64,000 nucleotides of DNA from Burkholderia sp. USMB20. GTDB taxonomy: Bacteria; Pseudomonadota; Gammaproteobacteria; Burkholderiales; Burkholderiaceae. A model generated the notes under the pieces. It saw nothing but the letters and a program-made list of their open reading frames with translations, was not told the DNA's origin and made no database searches. The position numbers were made by a program, and so were the translations under genes. Shown here piece by piece: positions 27,511 through 36,014 of the stretch; the first letter of the stretch is position 1, and each line of letters begins with the position of its first letter. Location of the stretch: positions 1,116,001-1,180,000 of the forward strand of contig NZ_JTAN02000021.1 in the NCBI RefSeq assembly GCF_000949135.2, read 5' to 3'.

Positions 27511-28068
27511 TCAAACTTTTTCGACCTGGCCGAACTCGAGTTCGACCGGAGTGGATCGGCCAAAGATCGTGACCGACACACGCACGCGCGATTTTTCGTA
27601 GTTGACTTCTTCGACCGTGCCGTTGAAGTCCGTGAACGGGCCTTCCTTGACACGCACCATCTCGCCAACTTCGAACAGGGTCTTCGGGCGCGGCTTCTCG
27701 ACGCCTTCCTGCATCTGCGACATGATCTTTTCGACTTCCTTCGGGGAAATCGGAGTCGGGCGGTTACGCGCACCGCCGACGAAACCCGTGACCTTCGCCG
27801 TGTTCTTCACGAGGTGCCACGTTTCGTCCGTCATTTCCATTTCCACCAGCACGTAGCCGGGGAAGAAACGACGCTCGGTTACTGCCTTGTGGCCACCTTT
27901 GACTTCGACCACTTCTTCGGTCGGAACCAGGATCTGACCGAATTTATCCTGCATGCCAGCACGTTCGATGCGCTCCTGAAGCGCACGCTGCACGCTCTTC
28001 TCCATACCGGAGTAGGCGTGCACGACGTACCAACGCTTTCCGCTCGGGGATGCCGGAGTATCGCTCAT
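27511..28068 (-). CDS. nusG: Transcription termination/antitermination factor NusG
   Basis: NusG (185 aa) binds RNA polymerase and links it to Rho or to ribosomal protein S10. The N-terminal domain has [16 protein letters not shown]. The KOW domain at the C-terminus reads [19 protein letters not shown]. It follows secE with almost no gap, the usual secE-nusG pair. Confidence 0.98.
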   Translation of the reverse strand: MSDTPASPSGKRWYVVHAYSGMEKSVQRALQERIERAGMQDKFGQILVPTEEVVEVKGGHKAVTERRFFPGYVLVEMEMTDETWHLVKNTAKVTGFVGGARNRPTPISPKEVEKIMSQMQEGVEKPRPKTLFEVGEMVRVKEGPFTDFNGTVEEVNYEKSRVRVSVTIFGRSTPVELEFGQVEKV

Positions 28069-28069
28069 A

Positions 28070-28450
28070 TCATTTCCAACCCAGAATCGCCGAGAAAATC
28101 ACCCATTCGATCGATTTGTCACTCAACCAGAGGAAAATCGCCATCACGAGCACGAAACCGAACACGACGAGTGTGGTTTGCGTTGCTTCCTTGCGGGTGG
28201 GCCAAACGACCTTGCGGACTTCCTTGTACGAGTCCTTGGCAAACGCGATGAGGCTCTTGCCAGGTGCGGACATCAGGCCGACGGCCACGCCGGCGATGAT
28301 ACCTACCGCCAATGCGGCACCGCGGACATACCACTGCTGGTTGGCCAGCCAGAAGAAGCCCACGAATCCGGCCAAGACCAGCAATACGCCCAGGGCCAGC
28401 ATCAGCTTATCGCCGGAGGTATTTACAGTTTCGACGGATGGATTCGCCAT
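28070..28450 (-). CDS. secE: Preprotein translocase subunit SecE
   Basis: SecE (126 aa) is a core part of the SecYEG channel. Two N-terminal membrane segments (about residues 17-60) precede the conserved amphipathic segment [21 protein letters not shown] last membrane helix follows. The three-segment layout is the long Escherichia coli-like form. It lies between tRNA-Trp and nusG. Confidence 0.96.
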   Translation of the reverse strand: MANPSVETVNTSGDKLMLALGVLLVLAGFVGFFWLANQQWYVRGAALAVGIIAGVAVGLMSAPGKSLIAFAKDSYKEVRKVVWPTRKEATQTTLVVFGFVLVMAIFLWLSDKSIEWVIFSAILGWK

Positions 28451-28467
28451 AACACCTTAAAACAAAT

Positions 28468-28486
28468 GCCACGTGGGACACGTGGC
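28468..28486 (-). other. Hairpin between tRNA-Trp and secE
   Basis: An 8-base perfect stem (GCCACGTG / CACGTGGC) with a 3-base loop lies 6 bases after the CCA end of tRNA-Trp and ahead of secE. On the minus strand ATTTGTTTTAA follows, so it could end some tRNA transcripts or guide tRNA 3' processing. Confidence 0.5.
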
Positions 28487-28492
28487 GATTTT

Positions 28493-28568
28493 TGGCAGGG
28501 GCAGAGGGAATCGAACCCCCAACCTTCGGTTTTGGAGACCGACGCTCTGCCAGTTGAGCTATACCCCT
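28493..28568 (-). tRNA. tRNA-Trp (CCA)
   Basis: This 76-base tRNA folds into a full cloverleaf. The acceptor starts AGGGGTA, the anticodon loop is CTCCAAA (anticodon CCA) and the T-loop is GGTTCGATTCC. The CCA end is encoded. It lies between tuf copy 2 and secE. Confidence 0.97.
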
Positions 28569-28627
28569 AAACCATGCTGGGGCTGGCTGTTGCCAGCCCC
28601 AAAACTGTCGATCAACGAATAACTGGC

Positions 28628-29818
28628 TTACTCGATGATCTTGGCGACGACGCCGGCGCCGACGGTACGGCCGCCTTCGCGGATTGCGAAGCGCAGACCT
28701 TCTTCCATCGCGATCGGAGCGATCAGCTTCACCGTGATCGACACGTTGTCGCCCGGCATCACCATTTCCTTGTCCTTCGGCAGCTCGATCGAGCCCGTCA
28801 CGTCCGTCGTACGGAAGTAGAACTGCGGACGGTAGTTGTTGAAGAACGGCGTGTGACGGCCGCCTTCGTCCTTGCTCAGCACGTACACTTCAGCCGTGAA
28901 GTGCGTGTGCGGCGTGATCGAACCCGGCTTCGCCAGAACCTGGCCACGCTCCACGTCTTCACGCTTCGTGCCGCGCAGCAGGATACCGACGTTGTCGCCT
29001 GCCTGACCTTGGTCCAGCAGCTTGCGGAACATTTCAACGCCCGTGCAGGTCGTCTTCACCGTCGGCTTGATACCGACGATTTCGATTTCTTCGCCGACCT
29101 TCACGATGCCGCGTTCGACACGACCCGTCACCACCGTACCACGGCCCGAGATCGAGAACACGTCTTCCACCGGCATCAGGAACGCGCCGTCAACTGCACG
29201 CTCCGGCGTCGGGATGTACGTGTCCAGCGCATCTGCCAGGCTCATGATCGCCACTTCGCCCAGCTCGCCCGTGTCGCCTTCCAGCGCCAGCTTGGCCGAA
29301 CCCTTCACGATCGGCGTGTCGTCGCCCGGGAAGTCGTACTTCGACAGGAGCTCGCGAACTTCCATCTCGACCAGCTCGAGCAGTTCAGCGTCGTCCACCA
29401 TGTCGCACTTGTTCAGGAACACGATGATGTACGGAACGCCAACCTGACGTGCCAGCAGGATGTGCTCACGCGTCTGCGGCATCGGGCCGTCTGCTGCCGA
29501 GCAAACCAGGATCGCGCCGTCCATCTGTGCCGCGCCCGTGATCATGTTCTTCACATAGTCAGCGTGGCCCGGGCAGTCGACGTGTGCGTAGTGGCGGTTA
29601 GCCGTTTCGTACTCGACGTGTGCCGTGTTGATCGTGATGCCGCGCGCCTTTTCTTCCGGTGCCGCGTCGATCTGGTCGTAAGCCTTCGCTTCGCCGCCGA
29701 ACTTCTTCGTCAGCACCGTCGTGATCGCTGCCGTCAGCGTCGTCTTGCCGTGGTCAACGTGACCAATCGTACCAACGTTGACGTGCGGCTTGGTCCGCTC
29801 AAACTTTTCCTTGGCCAT
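28628..29818 (-). CDS. tuf: Elongation factor Tu (copy 2)
   Basis: This second EF-Tu gene (396 aa) has all GTPase motifs of copy 1. By eye the DNA is identical to copy 1 from the stop codon up to the fifth or sixth codon, about 1,176 bases. The start is the ATG of [15 protein letters not shown], with GGGAG ahead of it. A TTG two codons upstream is less likely. It follows three tRNA genes, the tufB arrangement of Escherichia coli. Confidence 0.98.
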   Translation of the reverse strand: MAKEKFERTKPHVNVGTIGHVDHGKTTLTAAITTVLTKKFGGEAKAYDQIDAAPEEKARGITINTAHVEYETANRHYAHVDCPGHADYVKNMITGAAQMDGAILVCSAADGPMPQTREHILLARQVGVPYIIVFLNKCDMVDDAELLELVEMEVRELLSKYDFPGDDTPIVKGSAKLALEGDTGELGEVAIMSLADALDTYIPTPERAVDGAFLMPVEDVFSISGRGTVVTGRVERGIVKVGEEIEIVGIKPTVKTTCTGVEMFRKLLDQGQAGDNVGILLRGTKREDVERGQVLAKPGSITPHTHFTAEVYVLSKDEGGRHTPFFNNYRPQFYFRTTDVTGSIELPKDKEMVMPGDNVSITVKLIAPIAMEEGLRFAIREGGRTVGAGVVAKIIE

Positions 29819-29883
29819 TTTCAACTCCCGAAAGGAATTTCACATGTTGCGCCGCGCGCAAACAGACACTGACTTTTTACTGC

Positions 29884-29958
<75 letters not shown>

Positions 29959-29983
29959 GGTATTACGCTTCAACTACACGGAC

Positions 29984-30057
29984 TGGAGCGGGTGAAGGGA
30001 ATCGAACCCTCGTCGTAAGCTTGGAAGGCTTCTGCTCTACCATTGAGCTACACCCGC
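29984..30057 (-). tRNA. tRNA-Gly (TCC)
   Basis: This 74-base tRNA has acceptor GCGGGTG pairing with CACCCGC, anticodon TCC in the loop CTTCCAA, and an encoded CCA end. It lies between tRNA-Tyr and tRNA-Thr. Confidence 0.97.
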
Positions 30058-30100
30058 ACGGGCCACTAACGATTCCCTACCGCTCTCTGCGCTGATGTTC

Positions 30101-30186
30101 TGGTGGAGGAGGTTGGATTCGAACCAACGTAGGCGTAAGCCAACAGATTTACAGTCTGCCCCCTTTAGCCACTCGGGCACCCCTCC
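30101..30186 (-). tRNA. tRNA-Tyr (GTA)
   Basis: This 86-base class II tRNA has a long variable arm, anticodon GTA in ACTGTAAAT, and an encoded CCA end. The acceptor stem GGAGGGG has one G-U pair. It is the first gene after the promoter at 30201-30229. Confidence 0.97.
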
Positions 30187-30200
30187 GTAGAGAACTGACG

Positions 30201-30229
30201 ATTATGGGGGTGCATCGCACTCTTGTCAA
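30201..30229 (-). promoter_or_regulatory. Promoter of the tRNA-tuf unit
   Basis: On the minus strand a perfect TTGACA (30224-30229) is followed after exactly 17 bases by CATAAT (30201-30206). The tRNA-Tyr gene starts 15 bases further on. This is the best promoter match in the window and fits a highly expressed tRNA-tuf operon. Confidence 0.85.
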
Positions 30230-31145
30230 GTACATCCGGAAGATTATTTTCATTCTCTTCCAGCGCACCCTGGCGACTCACCCGACACCCGCGCTCACCC
30301 GGCTGAGGCAAGCACAAGAGGATCGCCGATCGGCGCCCACATCTTCGTCAGACTCCGTCTTCAGCTTCGATTTGCATCTTCGCTGAAAACGAAAGACCGC
30401 CATGATACGACCTCTCACGCATAATGCCAAGCGGGTAAACGCAAAAAATTTGCAATTTCCATGCCGGAGGAATCTGCAAGGCTTCCGACGCGAGCCCAGG
30501 GGGTAGGTTGATTAATGGCGACACATCAGCACCCCGCCAAACCCGGGACAACCGGCTTCTGCGCGCAAGGGTTTCCGGCAAACGGGGTGCCGAAGCCGGA
30601 TTCCAGGGAAAGCGTCGCCGTTCCCGCTTGCTCCGTTGCGACACCGGAATCGAACCCGGAAAGCACCTAGGGGCCATCTTCGCCCCCTCCCCTCATCACC
30701 ACTGACGGAAGGCACGCGCGGTACCATCCCGTGTCCCGCGATCATGCCGACCGCTCTCCCGTTTCCCTGCCTCCACGCGATACCCTGTCGTCCGTCTTGC
30801 CTTCGCACTGGTCTTTGCTTCCTCCGTGGCACATGCGGGCAACATCGACAACGCGTGGTGCAGCACGGGAAGGAATCGCGGCAGTCCGAGAGCCGACGCT
30901 TTCCGGGCACCACACCGCCAGGCGCGCGAAAGGCGCCGCGGCTCGCGCGACGCATGAGACTTTAAAACCGGCCGTCGACGCCGGCTGCTTGTTGGCCACC
31001 AGCACGCGGCGACGCCCGCGAGTCGCGACTCCGGAAGCGATCGCGTACGCGTGGTTGCCGAACGAGCGTCAACCTACGTTATCGCGGCTGATAGCGACGC
31101 TGGCACCTTGCGAGAAGGTCCAACAGCTCGGCCTGCCTAGATGTC

Positions 31146-31787
31146 TTGGTGCCGCTGATGCGCGACGATCTGCGCCCGCACGCCTGCTGCCACATCGCTT
31201 GCGTGTCGCCGTCGCTGCGAACGTTCAGCAGTGCAGCGCGCCTTGTGTCGAACCGTCCTTCGTGCAAGCCGACCACCATGAATGTCTGGGCGGCCTATCG
31301 CGGCGAGGCTGCGCTGTACACGCGCCATCCGACGTGTGGATACGAATGGAACCTCGTTCAGTCAAGCGCGGAGCTGCATCGGCTTTGACCGGGGCGCCTG
31401 TACGTCGCCCCGTACGAACCAGGCGGCAGGGAAGCCGACATTCAACGCGGGTTCGTCGACATCGACTACTCACTGCCCGGCGATGCTCATGTCGACCCGG
31501 AGCCATGGCAGTAGCACGATCCGCCGATTCGCCCGATCGAGCGCTTGGCACGGGGTAGTCCAAGCACTGCATGCACGGTGCGGTCGTCCGGCGTCAACGC
31601 GGACGGTACGCATTTCGGATTGATGGGCGAAGGCCGCCACTATTTCGGGGGCACCGTCTATTCGCTCGTCGAAGAAATTCGCCTCCGCGACGCCTTCGCG
31701 CCGACGGAAGGCCTCATGGCGCATATGCCGACGGGCGCGCGATCTCGGCCTCGCGCTGTCGCCGAGGCAGCCGTGGATTTGCCCTGA
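31146..31787 (+). pseudogene. Decayed gene with two in-frame stops, function unknown
   Basis: One plus-strand frame runs for 214 codons with only two stops, TGA at 31386 and TAG at 31512. The three pieces look protein-like: NVWAAYRGEAALYTRHP and GYEWNLVQSS, then YVAPYEPGGREADIQRGFVD, then GVNADGTHFGLMGEGRHYF and GTVYSLVEEIRLRD. Residue use in these pieces is normal for folded proteins, unlike chance frames in this GC-rich DNA. I do not recognise the family. The position beside rhs makes an old immunity or effector-linked gene possible, but that is a guess. The true start is unclear. Confidence 0.4.
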
Positions 31788-32337
31788 AACGCGCCAATCA
31801 CACACCAGCAACCTCGAAACGGAATCGACGACGTTGGGCAGAGATAACCGATATACACCAATTAATAGCCCGAGATAATGGACTCCGATTTGCGATGGCT
31901 AGACTTGCCGTGCAATGTGCTCGAGGAGGTAAATAATGGGAGAACGAGCGGAGGCGCGATCACTTCGAGCATGACGCGGCCATCGGCGGCACCCCGGCGA
32001 TTGACGGAGCCTTCGGCTGCGCGCAAGGGTGACCCCTGCCGCGCCCCTGGTCGGTTCATCACAGGATGGAAACCGCGCGGAGCTCGAAGCCAGTGGCAAG
32101 CGAGATGATAGACGTGGTAGATCTCGCTGCGCGGGTTCGATGCAGTCAACGATGATGAGGAGCAGGATGCGTCAATGAGCCGCCATCTGCTCAAACAATT
32201 CGGCGCCGATCAGACTCTCGCGCTGCGAGCGGTGCAAGACTGGCCGCCCTGGCCGCGGAGTTACCGGCAGCAGCGGGGTCGAGCCACTCGTCCATTCGCG
32301 ACACGGCGCGCGGCGTACATGAAAGTCCCGCCCGACT

Positions 32338-32416
<79 letters not shown>

Positions 32417-32468
32417 GCCGCCGCCGCCAACGCCCGGCGGTGATTGCACATTTCTGCGCTGCAAATGC

Positions 32469-32499
32469 AAAAACCCCCGCCTTTCGGGCGGGGGTTTTT
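32469..32499. terminator. Bidirectional terminator after rhs
   Basis: CCCCCGCC and GGCGGGGG form an 8-base GC stem flanked by five A on one side and five T on the other, so it can work in both directions. On the minus strand it lies 20 bases after the rhs stop codon. Confidence 0.85.
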
Positions 32500-32518
32500 G
32501 GCTTAGGGAGCCTGACGA

Positions 32519-35500
32519 TTACCTACTTTCCCGCACCGGGCTCGAACGGGAGGCCGGCGTTTCGGTGGATCGCACCGGATCGATGATGTTGCTCGCCGGA
32601 TCGAACGCAAATCGCTCCTTCGCGACCGGACTGATCGCCTCGATCAGCCGCCCGACCGGATCGTATCGATAGTCCGTCCCGCCCTTGCGACTGTCCTCGA
32701 TCCGCGACAATTGCCCGGCCGCGTCATAGCGATACCGCCGCTCGGCGAGCGGCGCGGGCGATGTCGATCGCTGGATCGTCTGCTGCAGTACGCGTCCTGC
32801 CGGGTCGTAATGCGTGCGCTGTCCGACCTTGCTGGACAACACGCGTACCGTCTCGCGATGCAGGTCATCGCGCTCGAATTGCACACGCTCCTCGCCATCG
32901 AGCAGCATCCCGTGCACATGCCCCGAGCCATACATCAGCCAGTCAACCGCATGCCCATCCGGCCGCACGGTACGTCGTCGGTTGCCGAGTTCGTCGTATT
33001 CGTGGTGCCAGACGTAGCTACGCCGCTCGCCGAACAAATCGTACGCGTGATGTTCGCGCACCAGATTGCCGACCGGATCGAAGAAGAACTGCACGCGGCT
33101 GTAGCGGTTCACCGCGTCGATCAGCCTGCCGCTCGGGTCGTAGGCGAACCGTTCCTCGCTTTCGCCCGCGATGCGCTTCATCAGACGGCCGTTCGCGTCG
33201 ACGTCGATCGACGTCACACAACCCGCTTCATCGACCGAAACAAGGCTGCCGCTGTCCGGGTCGTATCGATAACGCGTCGACTTGCCGTCAAAACCGATTT
33301 CCTCGATCAACCGCCCCGCCGGATCGTAGCGGAACTGATACGTCGCAAAATTAGCATCGGTCAGCGCGGTCAAGCGGCCGAGACGGTCGTAGCGATACGC
33401 AATCGTCTGCCCGAGCGCATCCGCGCGGCTCGCAATACGACCCGCTGCATCGTAGCCGTATCGGGTCAATCGATTGAGTTGATCCGTATGCCGCAACAAC
33501 CGACCTTCAGCGTCGTATTGCACGTGCTCGACACCCGCCGGCGAACGCGTCTCCGTCAATTGGCCGTTCGGGCCATAACCATAGGCAACCACGCCACCGG
33601 ACGCGTCCTTTGTCTCGATCACGCGGCCGATATCGTCGTACCGCCACTCCGTCTTCTTTCCGGAGCAGTCCGTGTAGCTCGTCAATTGCCCGGCGTCGTT
33701 GTATCCAAGCGCCTTCGAGCCGCCCTTCGCATCCGTGATCTGCGTAGGCAGCCCCTTGTCGTTGTAGGCGTACTTCGTCGCATGCTCGAGCGGATCGATT
33801 TCCTCGACGAGATTGCCCGCATCGTCGTACTTGCGCTGCCACACATGGCCGTTCGGATCGACGAGCCGGATCATCCGATCCTTGCCGTCGTATGCCATCT
33901 CGACGATGCTGCCGTCCGCGCGCTCGTGCCATGTCCGGTTGCCACGTGCGTCATAACGCATCTGCTCGATGCTGCCGTCCTGCAGAATGTGCAGCGTCAG
34001 ATTGTTATGCTCGTCGCGCCGGAACCATTCCTCGCTGCCGTCCGGATAGGCGATTCGATAAACGTATCCCTTGATGTTGAAGTAATAGCGTGACATCTGA
34101 CCGAGCGCATCGGTCACGTAGGTCAGCCGAATGTTCGGATGCCATGCAAGGCGGATATCGAGGCTGCCGTCGTCCGCGTACTCGCGCACACATTTCGCGT
34201 TCGCGTTGTCTTCAGCGTCCGCGCCGTCCCATTCGAGCGTCATCCCGCGGCCGGTGCGATCGGTATAGCGCGTCACGAGATGACGGTGGTACTGATAGCT
34301 CCACGCGTTGCCATACCGGTCGGTTGCGCGCACGAGGTCGCCCGCTTCGTCATAGGCGTAACTCGCAAGCGTACGGCGCTTTCCATCGTCGAGCACCTGC
34401 TCGATCAGCACGATCCGGCCTTGCTTGTCGTGCTCGAACGACAGCACGTTGCCGCTCGCATCGATCAGGCGTGCCACGCGGTCGAGTGCGTCGTAATCGA
34501 GCGTGATCGTATTGCCCACACGGTCCTTCTGCATCGCCAGCCGGAACGCATTGCCGCGCCGTTCATACACGTGAAGCTCGTCGTGGCCGTATGCGATCGC
34601 GGCCCACGTCTCGTCCAGACGCGTCAGCGTCAGGTTTTCCGCGAGATCGTCATGCACACCTCCGGCTGCAAGCGCTCGATATTCGATGCTGCGCCCGCTG
34701 GCATCGCGAAAGAACCATGTATCGCCTTCGACATCGATGCGCGTCGTGTACGGCGTGAGCCACCGCGCGCCAAGTTCCCCGTTGTCGTATGCGGAAAGGC
34801 GCGACCGGTACGTGCGCGCCCAGACGAGCGGCAGTGCGCCGGGCAGTTCAAAGTCCGTGTGAGTGAAAGTCTCATCGCCGAAAGCAAAATCGATCGACCC
34901 GGTTGACGCGCCAATTCCGCAACTTTTACAAGGACTCTGGCCGGCACCTTCCGCATGCGCCTGCTGTCCGATCGCACCCGCCGGCTCCTGAGGACGATCG
35001 TGCTGCGCGCGCCCCTTGCCGCCGGGCGGCACGTCGGCGGTCTTTTCGTGAAGCTTCCCGCGTGCGCGCACCCTTGCCACGGCCTCGATCACTTGCGCGA
35101 TCAGCCACAGCATCTTGCCTTCTTCGCTGCCGTTCAGATCGCGGATCGCCTTCGCGACTTTCGGCGCCTCGTCCTTCAGGAACGCGACGATATCGCGGAA
35201 CGGTTGCAGCCACGAATCCGGAGCAAGCTTCGCAGCGGTCCCGACCGTCGCGTTCCCGGCTTCCTTCCCCAACGCGATCGAACCTTCGTAACCGTACTCG
35301 ATCGCATCAACCACCAGCATCGGGTTGTACCAGGACCGCTTGTCCATCTTCCGGGCGATCTGCGCAGTACGACGCACGTTGGCGCTGCTGTCGAAAATTT
35401 GCCCTTTGAGGGCGAGTTCCAGCCCGGTAGCAATACCGAGCATCAACTCCTGCGCCTTATGCGCGCAGTCGTTCAGCAGTTCGACAAGAACGTCCTGCAG

Positions 35501-35965
35501 GGTCTTCAGGAAGTTCTCGATTTCGGTCGCGGCCGCGGCGTTGACATGCGTGACGAGCACCGAAATGAGCGCCGCGCCGAGATTGCCGCGAGACACCAGC
35601 AATTGATTGCGCACGAGCGCCAGCAGCGGCCGTGCCGACAGTCGAAACGATGCCAGCGGCGGCGGAACCGGAATGACGCCGATCAGGTTGATCGCAAGCC
35701 CAAGGTAATCGAGCAGATTGGCGTGGCGCTTCTCGACGATCATCACGATGTCGCACACCGCATCGTAAAACGCCATCAGGTTGCCGATGATCGGCACCGC
35801 GCTTGCGAAGGTCTTGAGACCCTCGAACGAAATGTGATTGCCGCTGATCTTGAGCAGCCACTTGTTGAAACGGTCGCCTCCCGCCGCTACATCTTTCGGC
35901 GAAATATCGCTGAGCCAGGAAACGGCCTGTTCCTTCTCGGCGCCCGGTGGAAGTTGTTGTGCCAT
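32519..35965 (-). CDS. Rhs-family protein, 3'-truncated, no toxin domain
   Basis: This 1148-aa protein is an Rhs/YD-repeat protein, a family whose beta-shell encloses a C-terminal toxin and is often carried by type VI VgrG. Residues 1-345 are a helical N-terminal region with hydrophobic stretches (about 50-75 and 86-105) and no PAAR motif that I can see. A CKSC motif at 346-349 opens the DUF6531-like entry, followed by many YD repeats such as YDPAGRL and YDAAGRI to the end. The usual core end (DPxGLxGG) and the variable toxin are missing; the protein stops after PASRSSPVRESR. It follows vgrG by 49 bases. It is probably a disarmed remnant, although the N-terminal part is fully open. Confidence 0.85.
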   Translation of the reverse strand: MAQQLPPGAEKEQAVSWLSDISPKDVAAGGDRFNKWLLKISGNHISFEGLKTFASAVPIIGNLMAFYDAVCDIVMIVEKRHANLLDYLGLAINLIGVIPVPPPLASFRLSARPLLALVRNQLLVSRGNLGAALISVLVTHVNAAAATEIENFLKTLQDVLVELLNDCAHKAQELMLGIATGLELALKGQIFDSSANVRRTAQIARKMDKRSWYNPMLVVDAIEYGYEGSIALGKEAGNATVGTAAKLAPDSWLQPFRDIVAFLKDEAPKVAKAIRDLNGSEEGKMLWLIAQVIEAVARVRARGKLHEKTADVPPGGKGRAQHDRPQEPAGAIGQQAHAEGAGQSPCKSCGIGASTGSIDFAFGDETFTHTDFELPGALPLVWARTYRSRLSAYDNGELGARWLTPYTTRIDVEGDTWFFRDASGRSIEYRALAAGGVHDDLAENLTLTRLDETWAAIAYGHDELHVYERRGNAFRLAMQKDRVGNTITLDYDALDRVARLIDASGNVLSFEHDKQGRIVLIEQVLDDGKRRTLASYAYDEAGDLVRATDRYGNAWSYQYHRHLVTRYTDRTGRGMTLEWDGADAEDNANAKCVREYADDGSLDIRLAWHPNIRLTYVTDALGQMSRYYFNIKGYVYRIAYPDGSEEWFRRDEHNNLTLHILQDGSIEQMRYDARGNRTWHERADGSIVEMAYDGKDRMIRLVDPNGHVWQRKYDDAGNLVEEIDPLEHATKYAYNDKGLPTQITDAKGGSKALGYNDAGQLTSYTDCSGKKTEWRYDDIGRVIETKDASGGVVAYGYGPNGQLTETRSPAGVEHVQYDAEGRLLRHTDQLNRLTRYGYDAAGRIASRADALGQTIAYRYDRLGRLTALTDANFATYQFRYDPAGRLIEEIGFDGKSTRYRYDPDSGSLVSVDEAGCVTSIDVDANGRLMKRIAGESEERFAYDPSGRLIDAVNRYSRVQFFFDPVGNLVREHHAYDLFGERRSYVWHHEYDELGNRRRTVRPDGHAVDWLMYGSGHVHGMLLDGEERVQFERDDLHRETVRVLSSKVGQRTHYDPAGRVLQQTIQRSTSPAPLAERRYRYDAAGQLSRIEDSRKGGTDYRYDPVGRLIEAISPVAKERFAFDPASNIIDPVRSTETPASRSSPVRESR

Positions 35966-36014
35966 GTCGTTGTTCGTTCAATTCGTTTTTTCAAGACGCT
36001 GACGAGCCGCCCTC

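Noticed and set aside
30646-30656. GGTTCGATTCC on the minus strand, like a tRNA T-loop
   Set aside because: The flanking bases do not form a 5-base T-stem with a 7-base loop, and no acceptor or anticodon arm is found. It could be a tRNA relic but this is not supported.
31862-32194. Minus-strand frame of 110 codons in the gene-poor region
   Set aside because: Composition is not protein-like, no ribosome-binding site and no recognisable motif.
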